From assembly GCA_035610365.1 (NCBI GenBank), contig CM069435.1:94273389-94337388 (forward strand): a DNA stretch of 64,000 nt. Reading direction: 5' to 3'. The translations under genes were made by a program, and so were the position numbers. Origin of the DNA: Aquatica leii (taxonomy: Eukaryota > Arthropoda > Insecta > Coleoptera > Lampyridae). Numbering within the stretch: the first letter of the stretch is position 1; the number at the start of each line of letters is the position of its first letter. The notes below the pieces were generated by a model. It did not search any database, was not told where the DNA came from, and worked only from the letters and a program-made list of their open reading frames with translations. Shown here piece by piece: positions 1 to 12,683 of the stretch.

Positions 1-1295
1 TTTCGCCTATCAGAGTTAGGCATGATTAAGGTTCTGCTAACGGTTGGCGCAGTGGGATCGAGCCAGTCTGATGGAGGACCCAACGTAGCGCTAACGTCGA
101 CCCCTGTCAACTGCACTTGGCCTATTGTTATAGGCAACGAAGCTGTTAGATTTGAATGTGGACATGGTAAGACAGCTTCTCCCTAAAACATTTTACCCTC
201 GCCTAATTCTTCATAGATTACTTTGGCTACTTACTTTTATCTTATAGCTAATATTAATTAAATTACATGGAATCAAATTTGGATAATGCCGATGCCGTGG
301 AATATCCAACACAGCAGTCCAAGATTTCTCACCATGGGCACCTACACCACTCTCCACACACTCGGCTATAACCTGTTTGTCGTACTTACTTGATGTATGA
401 GGGGTAGTTGCTTTAATTTCTATAAACTGTATAAAATTCAAAATAAAATGCTGATGTAAGACAGCACAGATTTAACCTCCGTAACTTTGAATTTAACTTG
501 TTGGACATTAACTCTAGTTAGATTTTGTACATAGATGCCAACTCTGATAGATTGTCCAGGGACAAAACCTGTACTTGGTAATGAAAACGTGAAAGTTACT
601 GCATCACTGCAACTGCACCAACATGAACACACAGTTTTATCTAACGAGATTTCCACTGGTTCCTGCAAGTTAATAGACGTAATAACGGTAATCTTTAAGC
701 AAGCAACTTACTCTGACTCTAGGTACATAATTCAAATCAAGCGGTGAAATAAGATTCAACATAACAACTGCTTTTGTATTAAATTTCCATGGACTATCGA
801 TAATAGCCTTAATCAAATACTGAACGGTTCCTCGATTGTCTGGTGAATTGTAACTCGATGGCAAATGCTCCGGTAGCTTATATAAAAAATTATACACATG
901 CTTGCCTGCCGGTAAAGTGAAAGTACCTTGATCTTGAAAATTAGTCATGACTACTAGTAACAGGCTCGATTAATACTTACTTGAACCACCTGCTAAATTG
1001 AGCTTCTCATCGAAATAAATTTCTCCCCCACTGAAGTGAATATCTCGGGTCCGATCTTCTTTAAAAAAATCATCATAGTAGGATTCTGATTCCGTCCATG
1101 ATGTGTCACATTTACCCGTAAAGTTTACAAGTATCGCTGAAAGGTTAGGCACAAATAAGTGAGCACTCACCTGAGATATTTACCTCGAATTTGTTTCTCT
1201 GAAGTGAAGTTACACACTAGCCGACCATTTATAGTTTGACCTGGAATGCAGTAATCATTATAATTGTCTAAATAAATTTGGATTTCGTTAGACAT
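1..1295 (-). CDS. Arrestin-domain-containing protein (partial, C-terminus outside window)
   Basis: This is a spliced gene on the minus strand. Exons by splice sites and frame are 1184-1295, 981-1136, 712-950, 477-662, 235-426 and 1-182, giving about 355 codons before the window edge. The start ATG is at 1295-1293 and opens with MSNEIQIYLDN. Exons 1-3 match the arrestin N-domain: a CIPGQTINGRLVCNF strand pair, then VNFTGKCDTSWTES, then a sandwich strand with LPAGKHVYNFLYKLPEHLPSSY. Exons 4-6 match the C-domain, with GFVPGQSIRVGIYVQN followed by LTASLPITIGQVQL. The family (ARRDC/alpha-arrestins) acts as cytosolic adaptors that link membrane receptors to ubiquitin ligases and endocytosis. The C-terminal PPxY motifs expected of alpha-arrestins would lie beyond position 1, so that assignment is untested. 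Introns are 47-58 bp except where noted by the exon borders. Splice borders are inferred from GT/AG and continuous frame. Confidence 0.82.
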
Positions 1296-1700
1296 ATCCA
1301 GCTCTGTTTACAATTGGATACTGGTAGACCTTGAATCTTTTTATAGATTGTGACAAAGAAATAACTTTATAGATTCTCCTTTATTCATATCCTCCAGGTA
1401 CAATTGATACTATAAACTTTTGCAATTACAGTTATACCCATAATTATTTTTTTATAATAAAACTTGAATTATTTATTTTTTGTGAACGTATCAAATGTTT
1501 TCCGTTTTCCCGATCGCGAAGAAAGGAATCATCACGTCCATCGCGATTTGTTTTGTTAAAGTCAACAAAATGTTGTTTTGAGCAAAAGAATAACATTTTG
1601 GTAAATGTTTGTAAAAAAATAATTAGTTTTCCTAATCGCGTTGATGAGTTAAAAGTCTTTGTTTCTAGTCGATGTTCGCTGGTCAGTTCAACACATAGAG
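1296..1700. other. Intergenic, upstream of the arrestin-domain gene
   Basis: This AT-rich stretch should hold the promoter and 5' UTR of the minus-strand arrestin-domain gene. I see no convincing TATA box, ORF or repeat. Composition becomes more GC-rich from about 1700, where the LINE-derived region seems to begin. Confidence 0.4.
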
Positions 1701-2620
1701 AAACAAAGGGGGTTCAACACCTCATAACAGCTCGCGCACGCCTGGTTATGGGCCGGGGGGTAGCAGTGTGTACCGAGGCGAGGATAAAGTGTCTAAGCAC
1801 CCAACCCCCCAAATGAAGAAACTTTAACGTAACGCGATGGCATAAGTCGACGTCCAACCAATGCCTAAGCTAGTTCCTATAATGAAATCCCTGAGAAGCA
1901 AATACCTCTACAAATAGAGTACCGGATAGCGGAAGTCCCCGATGTGGGGCTCTCTATCTTCTTCGGATATTCGTGTTGCTGCCGGGCTACGTTTGACGAG
2001 TTACCATCGCAGTCTCCTCTATCCTACAAAACGGATTCATCTGCTACCTTGAAATGTTTGTACAGTCCTCGCCTTTTTCACGTAAATGCACCAGTATACT
2101 GGGGATACTGGAATCGGGTAGATTGCTGTCCATTTTTATGGGTCTAACGTACAAGGCAACGAAGGCAACTCACATAAACCAGGCGTATTGAACCGCGTAC
2201 GGGTACCATAAGTTGCTTCTGCTACTGGAAAGTCTAGTCTTTCCTAAGACTATGCTTCTCTACAATAGGACTCGGTCTCTCTCTCTTGATTTACCGGCAC
2301 TAGTAAAACCCTCGGGACCAGACCGTGCTTCAAGTTTCTGTCTAAAGATTGAACCGAACTTCGGAATTGGAAGTAGGTCCGGATTTACCAGCGTGGACGA
2401 CGATGGTTCAACCAGGCCTCTAGTTCCCCAAGACCGACTTTCGGAATTGGGCGAAGTAACTATTGCTCTAAGGGAGCAGCCACGTAGCAAACCGCTCCCG
2501 CACAATTAAGTCCACAACACGCGGACGTTACACTGCAGTTAAAGGGAGATTAACGAAATATTATATAGCATCAACACGACTCTACTACCACGTTCGAATT
2601 CGGTACTTCTCAGCCGTTGA
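1700..2620 (-). repeat. GC-richer transposon-like tract, possible 3' UTR of the adjacent R1-like LINE
   Basis: The base composition is clearly richer in GC than the flanks, and it adjoins the 3' end of the LINE coding remnant at about 2620. On the minus strand this is where the 3' UTR of that LINE would lie. Open stretches occur on both strands at 2213-2509, but neither resembles a known protein. The assignment to the LINE is inference from position and composition only. Confidence 0.3.
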
Positions 2621-3540
2621 CCGAGCCCAAGCTCACGCTTGGTACTTAGAATTGGGTGGAAACGTATCCGTTTTAAGAGCAGCAACAGTTTTCAATTGAC
2701 TCAAGATACTCTCCCACCTTAGGCACTCTAGGACATGTTTTGCGTCATCCGCTCTCGCGTTGCAGTACATGCATTTGTCTCTTTTCTACCCTTTATTTTA
2801 GATAGGAACCAAAACTTCCGTTGCCCGTCAGTAATTGCAGTCGACGCACCTGATTTTATCCACTCTACTAATAAGCCTATACTTTCATCTAACAACGTTT
2901 CTCTGTTCCATTTATCCAGCCATTCATCTATCAACCTATTTGAAAATTGTTGATGGACAAAATTACCTTCTTCCTAATACTCTCTCTAATCGGCGGCCGG
3001 CTACTACCAGGATGGCTTCCGTGGATTTCTGCGCCCTCTCCAACATATCGAGGTAGTGCTGTCCCCAGATAGAAGCCCCGTACAGTAAAACGGAACGTAC
3101 CACCCCTACATACCAACCCACGCTCGGCATGAGTTAAACAAACCCTTCTCGCATTTTTTCATGCACGTCTTACGTGCTTGCTTACTCTACCGTTCGCTCC
3201 GATCCACACGCCTAGGCACTTCTTCGGTTAAATCGGACGCCAGTTGCAGACCGTGGTTTACGAGCCAGTTTTCGATTCTGAAAAGATCCTCCGTCCTGCT
3301 GTTTACCGACTCAGCGGTTTTTCTTTCGTCCGCATAACCCAACAGCGTGACACCACCCGGCATTGCCAATTCCAGCACCCCGTCGTAATAGCGATTTTTC
3401 ACAAGATCGACTTTAGGATCGACCCCTGTGGAATCCCAACCGTGAGTTGTATTTGACTGCCTCCTTCGACGTACAGTCATTTTTTGCTGAGGCAGTCCGT
3501 AACAACGTTGGTCAGGTATCTCGGTGCCCATTCTAAGCAT
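2620..3540 (-). pseudogene. Decayed non-LTR retrotransposon ORF2 fragment (R1-like), RT to C-terminal zinc knuckle
   Basis: Reading the minus strand from 3540 down gives, in order, a GIPQGSIL-like motif, then YDGVLELAMPGGVTLLGYADE with the Y-A-D-[D] site changed to YADE (about 3310-3400). After frame breaks comes LLYGASIWGQ (about 3050-3090). Next is a stretch with DEWLDKWNRET (about 2890-2934), which resembles the WQDRWD region of R1-type LINEs. Last is CMYCNARADDAKHVLECLRW (about 2705-2770), a C-x2-C-x7-H-x4-C knuckle. This order matches the C-terminal half of R1-clade ORF2 proteins. Several frame changes and the lost catalytic aspartate show that it is dead. The 5' half and endonuclease are absent, so it is a truncated copy. 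Clade assignment is from motif style only. Confidence 0.68.
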
Positions 3541-4744
3541 TTTGGCCTATGATGAGTTTTCCCAGTCAACCAGATAGCGTTTTAATTACGTCATTTTTAC
3601 GTTATTACAATATCTTTATAAATACCACATAACCACAAGTACTTCTTTCGTAATGAGTTTGTAAACCTCAACATCAGCAATAAAATAATTTTTATACGCG
3701 TAAGTTTTTAGTTTTATTTAGCAATTACTAATTTGTTAAAACTTAATTGAGAGCTTTACATTTATACTATGGGTTTTAACAAATTACATTTTTTAAAAAT
3801 ACGGTACACATCAGGGGTAGCTTTACTAAAACCTGTTTTAATAAAACCGGTGTTAGTCTCATTACACGTTACTTTACGTAGGCTTTAAATAAGAACTGTG
3901 TTATGAAAACATGTGTTATGTGTTCGTGTAAACGTAGTCTATGTAAAAAATTGTAAATTGGCTAATATTTTGGTAAAAATATAGCAACGTTACTCTCAGG
4001 AAATAATAGTTACGTGTATTTAACATCATTAGTCATTTATGGATGCTTGGGTATTCCTTTCTCTTTTTCTGAATAAATTTTAAATCTAATAAGTATTGTT
4101 AAAAATCGCTTTCATATATAAACTTGCGTAGGAGTCACTAGTTTCCTTGGACGGTTTTTTAATTTGATCATGACATGAATGGCGTGTTTTAGAATTGCCC
4201 TGATTGTGATAGTTACTGGAACTTCATTGTGTAACGGTCGAGTATGTTACCAACACCAATCTTCTGATTCCCATTTATCCTATCTTGATATAGAGACGCA
4301 GTGGAAGCCGTTTAACTCTTTCGTTAAGTGTTCATCTTATTTACTGCACGTGCAAACCTATTGCTAACGTTGTAGATTTGTAGTTTTCTAATAATGCATA
4401 TTTTCACTTACTGAGCAGCAAGTCTGATAGTTTTATTGCCTATTATTTCTTTCTCTACCTCAGCTAAACTAAGCTTGTTGGCAAGTTTTCAACCTTTGTT
4501 AGTCGCGCACTTTACGTAGAATGGTTGTCTATGAAAACTTCTACTTTTTCTATTAAATTTTTGCTTTATTGTTTGCCATCTTGAAATCTCTGAAAGTACA
4601 GTCTTCCGAAGTTTAAATTAAAACACACTGTACACAATAACAAATTTACTTATGCTATACTTTGTATATAATAACCATGCCTGCTCGGTAAACATAACCA
4701 CAAATTATTCTTCAACAACTGCTAAAGATAAAAATAATTCAAAA
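3541..4744. other. AT-rich intergenic region upstream of DHX37
   Basis: This stretch of about 1.2 kb separates the LINE remnant from the helicase start codon. It is AT-rich with scattered short poly-A and poly-T runs. The longest open stretch (4179-4367) looks random. The DHX37 promoter must lie in its right part. I could not identify specific elements. Confidence 0.4.
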
Positions 4745-7700
4745 ATGGGTAAAAAAAGCTATAACTGGAAAAGTCGACAAATTGTAAATCCAATAATTGA
4801 CAATACCGAGACAAATAAAGTAACGAATATGTCAATTAACTTTTATCTATCTTAAAAATTCAATTTTAGATAAAGCTTGACTTTCCAGTCGATGGAACAT
4901 ACGATCAATCGAACCAGCTCGTTTTACCATCGAAAAAACGCAAAACTAAAATAAAAAACGACAAAACCAAAGTTACACGACTACTATCGAAAAAGCAAAG
5001 GAAAAAGTTAGAGAAAGTCGTAGAAAAGAAGAGGAAAAAAGAAGGTGTAGGTTAATGCAATGAACGATTAATTACAGTTACGTGATTTGATTATTTGCAG
5101 CGTGCTGAGTTGTTGGAGAAATTATCACAAGTACAGGCAACACCCGCTGAGCTTAGTCAATATGCCTCGATCGCTTCTATACAAACAATCGGGTTAAAAA
5201 AGTATTTTTCTGAACAAATTAGTAAAAAAGAAAAGGTGCAGAAAAACCGTAATGAGAGTGATGTTAAACTTAACAGCTTAGTGGGGTCAAAACGACAGCG
5301 CATTGCTTTAAGTACAAGCATCAATAATGGTTCCAATGTAATTGGGTTTGAATCGTCTGGTTCTGACGAAGATACCGACGACAGTTGTGTTTCTGATAAA
5401 AAAGCAAAGGTTGATGATGTAACCGTGATTGAATCAAAGGTAATCATTGATGAAGTGAAACCAGTCGTCGTTAATTCCGTTGATAGGAAACCAGCTGTTT
5501 TTGTGCCAGTGCATCGGAAATCGGTGATACAAAAAGCGAGACTGAAGCTACCAATACTTGCCGAAGAACAGGAGATTATGGAGCTGATTAGTCAAAATTC
5601 AGTGGTGATTATTGCTGGAGAAACTGGTAGGTTTTGACTCATATTTGTCTATAATATCTTAGGACGTTTCATTGTAGTAAAAGTTAGGGTTACGTAAATT
5701 TTGGTTCAGATACATTTGGTTGTTCAAAGTAAGGTATAAAGTCTCAAAGAGGGACATACCTTACTGCTGTTACAGTCTCATTTCTTTGCTTAGAATCTTG
5801 CCAATTTCTCCAAATTTCAGATTTTTGTTTGACTGAACAGCAGACTGTGTCAAAATTTAGGTTGTTCGGACATTTTTGCAGTGAAATGCTAACAGGATTC
5901 TGCTATCACGAATTAATTTTAAGGTAGTGGTAAAACAACCCAAGTTCCCCAATTTCTTTACGAGGCTGGATACGCGATAAATAAGATGATCGGCGTAACC
6001 GAGCCAAGACGAGTTGCGGCGATCTCGATGTCGCAACGAGTCGCTGAAGAAATGAACGTGTCCAACGAAATAGTTTCGTACTTAATCCGCTTTGAGGGCA
6101 ATGTCACCGATAACACTAAAATCAAATTCATGACCGACGGTGTGCTGCTAAGAGAAGTCCAGAACGACTTTTTGCTAACAAAATATTCGGTTATAATACT
6201 GGACGAAGCACACGAACGCTCAGTTTACACAGACATTTTAATCGGATTATTATCGCGTATAGTGCCTTTGCGCAACAAGCGTGGGAATCCGCTCAAACTA
6301 ATCATAATGTCAGCCACGCTTAGACTAGAAGACTTCACTGAGAATTTACGATTGTTTAAGACACCACCTCCGGTTTTAAAAGTCGAAGCTCGACAGTTTC
6401 CAGTCACCATTCACTTTAACAAACATACATTCGACAACTACCTTAAAGAAGCATATAACAAAACCGTTAAAATTCACACTAAGCTACCAGACGGTGGCAT
6501 TTTAGTGTTTGTAACCGGCCAACAAGAGGTCAAAACATTAGTGCAAAAATTACGTAAATCCTTTAAGCTAAGACGCAATGTCGCTAAAACGCAGGAACAC
6601 AATTCTGATTCGGACGAAGCCTCTGAAATCGAACAAGATTTAAAACGCACTTTAAAGAGGAAAAAAATTAGAAAGGTTATGACACCGGTTAACTTGGACG
6701 ATTACAGTATACCTGGTGATAACGACGTTGAAACTGAAAGCGAATTAAACTCCGAAGACGAAATAGGCGAAATAGTTATTAACACGAGTAAGCCTTTATG
6801 GGTATTGCCGTTATACTCCCTCTTACCTTCATACGAACAAGCTAAAGTGTTTCGTGAACCACCAGAAGGTACCCGTCTATGCGTCGTTAGTACCAACGTA
6901 GCCGAGACTAGTTTAACAATACCAAACATTAAGTACGTAGTTGATAGTGGAAAAACGAAAGTAAAGTTGTACGATAAAGTTACCGGAGTTACCAGTTACA
7001 TGGTCACGTGGACTAGTAAAGCTTCAGCTAATCAAAGAGCGGGTAGAGCTGGACGAGTCGCTCCAGGTCACTGCTACCGCTTATACTCAAGCGCCGTTTT
7101 TAACGATACGTTTCAAGAGTTCAGCGTACCTGAAATACAACAAAAACCAGTTGATGATTTATACCTCCAGATGAAGTGTATGAACGTCGATAAAGTGCAT
7201 AACTTTCCGTTTCCAACGGCGCCGGATTTAATGCAATTGAAAACGGCCGAGAGTCGCCTCGAAGTACTCGGAGCGTTGAAAAACTCAAAAGTCACTAGTC
7301 TAGGGCGTGCTATATCGAAATTCCCTGTATTGCCGCGCTATGGTAAAATGCTTGCGTTAAGTCACCAGCAAAATTTACTACCATACACAATTTGTATCGT
7401 GGCTGCATTATCAGTACAGGAAGTGCTCCTTGAAACGCCTATCACGCAAAGTCCCGAAGAAGCGAAAAATCTAAGACAGAAGTGGGGCGCAATGCGCCGA
7501 CAATGGGCTGGTGTCGGCAACTCCCTCCTTCTAGGCGATCCCATGGTTTTGCTACGCGCTGTAGGCGCTGCCGAATACGCAAATACCGACGGTAAACTTG
7601 AAACCTTCTGCTTGGAAAACGGTCTACGCCACAAAGCGATAATAGAAATTCGTAAACTCCGCGTTCAATTAACAAACGAAATTAAAATGAACGTACCAGA

Positions 7701-8521
7701 TTCGGACATTATCGTTGATCCCAAACTGGCACCACCTAGCGACCTACAATCAAAACTTCTCAGACAAATTATTTTAGCAGGAATGGGAGATCAAGTTGCA
7801 AAGAAAATTAAACAAGAGGAACTAAAAGAAAGCGAAGACAAAATTAAGTTAAAATACGCGTATCGTGCTAATAATCTTGAAGAACCAGTGTTCTTGCACC
7901 AAGGATCTGTGCTTAAAAAGACTCTACCCGAATTTGTCGTCTACCAAGAGATCTACGAAACTAATAAAATGTACATGCGCGGTGTTACTGCGATCGAACC
8001 AGAATGGTTAGCTACGTACGTACCTAACGCTTGCCACTTAAGTGATCCTTTAATTGAAGCAGAACCTCGATACGACTCTAACAATGGTAAAATATACTGC
8101 ACGGTTTCTGGTACTTTCGGTCCACAAGCATGGCCTCTACTCAACGTAGAAATTGAGTTTCCCAAAGTGCTTGCTGCTTATAAATGGTTCGGGCGGTTCC
8201 TACTAGAAGGGAAGGTGTGCAAAAAACTGGAAAAATACACTGGGAGTTTATTAAATAGTCCCAGTGCAATGATTAAAACCTGGGCGCGATTACAGCCACG
8301 TACTGGGAATCTTTTGCGAGCGTTGCTCGAAAACGAGGTTTTGAGCAAACATTCGTTAATCGAAGCTTTCCGAACGAACCCGAAATGTAAGGTGCGTGGG
8401 ATTTATTGCAACATCGTTTCTTATTCTTTTTTTATTTGCAGATTTGTTGAAGGAGTATTTGAGTTGGTTGCCGGAATCTGCACATGCCGACGCAACGATG
8501 ATTTGGCCTCCTTTAGATTAA
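4745..8521 (+). CDS. DHX37: DEAH-box RNA helicase DHX37 (kurz/Dhr1 orthologue)
   Basis: This nucleolar ATP-dependent RNA helicase of small-subunit processome maturation releases U3 snoRNA from pre-18S rRNA in the yeast orthologue Dhr1. Exons are 4745-4819, 4870-5046, 5101-5626, 5924-8386 and 8442-8521, totalling 3321 nt and 1106 aa, close to the usual family length. The N-terminus is lysine-rich (RLLSKKQRKKLEK). Walker A GETGSGKT (residues 257-264) is split by the intron at 5627-5923. DEAH is at 353-356, SAT at 389-391 and QRAGRAGR at 630-637. The HA2/OB domains follow, with LEGKVCKKLEKY and TWARLQPRTGNLLRALLENE near the end. The last exon gives YLLKEYLSWLPES and ends PPLD. The frame also stays open past 8386 through the intron, but family similarity supports splicing. 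The start is the ATG giving MGKKSYNWK. No frame damage is seen. Confidence 0.95.
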
Positions 8522-8725
8522 GACGTGTATATTAGGTTAACAAATTTTGTAAATAAATTTTATCTAATTTTGAACCATTCACTTTGGTAATTGACAAGAC
8601 CACACTGAAAAAGGGAACGACACGAATATTCTGACTTGGTGTAGTAACTGTAATGTTTTAGAAGACATTAATGAAATGAAAGAATATGATAATAGTTTAT
8701 TACACTGTTTAACTTAACATATACA
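8522..8725. other. Short convergent intergenic spacer with facing poly(A) signals
   Basis: Only 204 bp lie between the stop codons of DHX37 (plus) and VPS53 (minus). An AATAAA on the plus strand lies at about 8553, shortly after the DHX37 stop. A TTTATT (AATAAA on the minus strand) lies at about 8697-8702, just after the VPS53 stop. The two 3' UTRs must be short or overlap. Confidence 0.6.
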
Positions 8726-11700
8726 TTACTTAGGTAATCCTTTTTTAATGAGTTTCTCTAGCTTTTTAATTCGCCCTCCCTCCTGAAACGACGCATCTTC
8801 GTCCAGGCTTTCCTTTTCGGTGCCTGGTTTGTGTGCCCGAAATATCTCGAGCAAATAAGTCTGCTCTTGTTTTTTTACACTCTTCATGTCGAGTATCTTC
8901 GAAAGTTCCGCTAACTGCGACTCTGGCAATAATTTCATGTACTGTTCGATGAATGCTTTCGATGGTTCAATTGGGGTCATAACCACTTTTAGTATCATTT
9001 CGGCTTTCGTCATTCCTTTTATGACCGCTTTTGTATACGTCGCCGGTGCTTGACGATTAATTTGCGAGGCGACTAAAGGTAGGTTAAGTAGCACCATTTT
9101 CAGCATGTGCGTGTCTAAAAGTAACTGCTCGGCTCCTTCCGTATTAATTGGCTTGCATTTATAGATATTGTTCGTGAATTTCGGAATGAACGAGTTTACA
9201 AATTTTATACAAAACTGGGTGAAGTACTTCCTGGAATGTGATAAGTGGTCTCGTATTATAGGAACGGTAGTTTTGAAGTGGGTAGAGACCGATGTCACGT
9301 AGGGACTCTGATCGCCGACACTGTCAATGCTTTGCCACTGTATCTAAAAAATATCTACAGAAGTTGATACCCATAAGGGAGGTTTACTTACTTTACTCAT
9401 TGCTGTTAGGGCCGGTTCACACGCGTTCTCCAAGTCTTGAACCAAGATTTGTATACAGCTGGATATGACACTGTAAGTAAAAAACTTTCGGTATTTAACA
9501 GTCTCGTTTGAGCAGGGTGTACAAAATACTGTGATGAGACTATTTTAGGTGTCTATTAGCGTTGTAAAATTTCAGTGTGTGCGAAAACTCAAACATTGAT
9601 AAGGGTGGGTTAATCTGAGAGAGTTAACGTGTGGTGGGTGATGTCAAAACTGGTTTTCCCAAATCCAGTTCAAGCCTGTCTCATATTCCCGTTATCATGG
9701 CGGTGGATCTCATAAGATTCTTAATCTTTGAGTTAAACACAAAAAAGGAGATTCTTTCTAAATGCCCAGTTTCGGCTGTATCGAAAATAGTAATCGTAAA
9801 CTTGTGTCCGATAAAGCTTAGACAATCGTTCCTTGTACCGGCAAACCGCGTTCTCGGGCATAGTAAATTGGTTTCCAAAACTGGTCAGGTTACAAAGAAA
9901 TTTAACTCCTCCCAGTCAGAGGATGTGTAATGCGTATTATGCGTTCCTCAGATTTCCCACCTGAATTCAAAACAGTTTATGATGGCGTACTATTACGGAG
10001 CGGGAATGCGTAATACTTTGTACGTTGCAGAGGAAAGCAAACGTCAATACCGTCATTTGGGAGGAACAGTTTTTAGTATCCTGACTGTATGACGCTCGAA
10101 GCTCTGGGAGCACGTTATCAAGAATGTGTTTGACAAGATCTGGCATCAAAGACTCCGATATAACGAAATCTTACTGCCTGCCAAAAGAACTCCAAACTTA
10201 TGTCTGGTCTCTTGTCCCATCACATACTCGCACCTTGATTATAGTACGTGAGCTACTGCTGTATTGGTACGAGATTGCAATAAGAGTGTGGAGGCATCAT
10301 TGAATTAACTTCATTGAATATCACCACAACGCCGGCCCATACATGGATTAATCTTTTAACTTACCTGTGAAAAAAACTTTCTTCCTGCGATAAATTAATT
10401 TGGTCAGCTAAACCTGGATCAGTCTTTTCCTTCAACTTCTGAGCGAGTTGTTGCGTTGTCTCTAAGCAATACTCGGCCGTCGTCAAGATGCAGCAAATCT
10501 TTTGCAATTCATCATTCGTAAATCGAGTTATTTCGCCTTCCTTCAACAAAGAAGAAAAATTCTGTATTAAGCCGGAAGTCGACATTTTTTGTAAATCCCT
10601 AGTAATCGATTGCACGCTTGAACCCAAACTCTGCGTTTCGATTTTGGGCAAATTATTTTGCAGAATCTTAACGGCGTACTCTCGCAAGTACTTTTGGAAT
10701 GTTTTCGTCAGATCTAACATAATTTGTCCTCGGCTTAGTTGCGTGCACTGCACCATGCTTTTCTTGTAAAACACGAATAAATCCCCGCAGCTAGGCAACA
10801 CACTAGCCTGTGTATCAGTTGCTTCGGTCATCAAATTCCTTTTGTCGTCATTTTGAAAGCGCTCAATTAAATCAGCCAAATTCCGATCAATGCTTTCGAT
10901 ATACACATATAAAAACGGAATGAAGCACCGACCGATTAACCCAGCAAACACATTCGAATCACCATCTTTGTCCACGTCAGCCTCTTTTAAAGTCACTCCC
11001 GTAAAACGTCTTTTAAGTAAGTTTTCGAAATTAGTTGTTTTCTGTATAGCATACAACAACAACTTCACGTCAATCTCATGCTTACGCTTGTTCATTATTT
11101 TCGGAAGCTCCTCCCTGGTGATATTGCAAAATTGTACAGCAATTCTTTCAGACACTTCCCAGTTTTGCGGAAACATGCTTCCAAGTCGGTCCTCGAATTC
11201 GATCAAGTGTCGTTTCAACCACGAGTATCGTTTATCAATCTTATCGAGCCAGGCAGTATCTTCGGTTTCTTGAAATAAATGTACGTATTCTTGGAGTTGT
11301 AGATCGATGAACCATTTTAGAAGGTCCCGTTTAACTCGCGGTTCAAGAGCCGATACTACGAGACACGCCGATGACAGTTGCTTGTTTGGCATAAAGTTTT
11401 TGGCATTAGTACCTTAAAGAAAATAGAAAAGGTGTTAAACAAAGAAGCGCCAAATGAATGAGGCTGGAATAGGATTTGCAAAAAACATAGACAAAAAAGA
11501 CTCACCTATGAATGCTTCCTTAAAATCGTGGGTAATTTGCTGTGCCAAATCTGTGTGTATCGCTTTAACCTGATCGCTCAACGTCTTAATCTGTGGAATA
11601 TCCGTGTAGCTTTCAAAATGCAGCATAACCTCGCTGATTGCCTGTAACGGTAAGGCGATTTCCCCATATAATCGTTTCTCGGTCAACGATTTCAACGTAT

Positions 11701-12235
11701 CAACACCACCGACTAGCATGTGCAAATGATTTAAAGTAGTGATTGCAAGAGTTAAGTTCCGCTTAGCACAATCTAACTGCTTAATATCGTGTGTAATCTC
11801 CCGCACCATTTCCTCAGATTTTTCAGCTCGGCCTTTAATATCTTTGATTTGTACAAATAAATCTTTAATGACACGTTGTGCTTCATCCAATGCTTGTCTA
11901 CCGTCCTGACTCGCTGTAGTTTGTCCACGTACGACGACGCTTATTTCATTGTCGATTGCTTTTATTTTATCTTCCATTTTTACAACAGTCTCATCGATGT
12001 TAGACAAAGATTGTTCGGTGGGAAACAAGGAGTTGATGTAGTCGATTGTATTAAAATCCGGTTGATCTAGGGGATCATTGCTCGGTAAGATCTGTAACTA
12101 ATCGGTGATGTTTTTGTTAAAATGAATGGATGGCAAACGTACCTGCTCGATGGCCGTTTGGACATCCGATGGAAAGTTTATTAATAAGTCGTTACTCTCG
12201 TCCAAGGCATCGTCGTCATCGACAGCTACCTCCAT
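8726..12235 (-). CDS. VPS53: Vacuolar protein sorting-associated protein 53 (GARP/EARP subunit)
   Basis: VPS53 is a subunit of the GARP and EARP tethering complexes, which capture endosome-derived vesicles at the trans-Golgi network and recycling endosomes. Minus-strand exons are 12143-12235, 11506-12091, 10365-11412, 9392-9470 and 8726-9343, totalling 2424 nt and 807 aa, the usual size. The start ATG at 12235 gives an acidic MEVAVDDDD leader. Diagnostic segments are [36 protein letters not shown] (coiled-coil Vps53_N), [60 protein letters not shown], then [17 protein letters not shown] and [18 protein letters not shown]. The end is [15 protein letters not shown]. All junctions keep frame with GT/AG borders. 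Three introns are tiny (48-93 bp); one is 894 bp and seems to contain foreign sequence. The frame is undamaged. Confidence 0.95.
9471..10364. other. Large VPS53 intron 3 with coding-like remnants of unknown origin
   Basis: This 894-bp intron stands out against the 48-93 bp size of the gene's other introns. It is richer in GC than neighbouring introns and has moderately long open stretches on both strands (plus 9631-9930; minus 9681-9878 and 9967-10149). None matches a family I recognise. A decayed transposon insertion is the simplest explanation, but no terminal repeats or target duplication were found by eye. Confidence 0.4.
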
Positions 12236-12683
12236 GTCTTACAAACCCCTAGAATTGCTAATTCCACAAAAAATCTAAGGTTATATTTGTGTTATCATTA
12301 TGTGACAGATCCAGCAGGTCAATGACACAACTACCAACATGAGTGAAAGTATAAGTACCAACTGCTAAGCGGAATAAATGTATTAAACGGGTAAGTAAAT
12401 ATACAGAGTGCTAAAGAAGTGTCTTTTATTAGTACAGCTGGTCGTCATAATTTCAACATTTAAATCTAATTTTTGTACTTTGCTTGTGACCATTTTGTCG
12501 ACGTAGTTCTTTTAGTTTTCTTTGTTTTTGTTCACTACGGATCAAATTGTTGTTTTAGCTTGTGCTGATGCACGTTTTGTAAAGTCTTTTCTACCTCATT
12601 TCAAACTACGTCTTTTAAAAAAACGAAAATTATGGTCATTTTAGTTGTTTTTGTCGATCGGTTGTCATAGAAGAACTTCTATG
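12236..12683. other. Intergenic region upstream of VPS53
   Basis: AT-rich DNA holding the presumed VPS53 promoter and 5' UTR. No clear promoter element, ORF or RNA gene was seen. Confidence 0.35.

Noticed and set aside
2213..2509. Open frames of 98 and 81 codons on opposite strands
   Set aside because: They lie in GC-richer LINE-associated DNA and resemble no protein family. Mutual overlap suggests chance.
4179..4367. 62-codon open frame upstream of DHX37
   Set aside because: Composition is typical of random AT-rich DNA, with no homology-like motif and no clear splice or promoter context.
4652..4744. Upstream in-frame ATG as the DHX37 start
   Set aside because: The ATG at 4745 gives MGKKSYNWK, which fits the family N-terminus. 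The upstream codons look non-coding.
8387..8535. DHX37 reading on through 8387-8535 without splicing
   Set aside because: Splicing 8387-8441 restores the conserved C-terminal end (YLLKEYLSWLPES...PPLD). The unspliced tail has no family similarity and contains the polypyrimidine tract.
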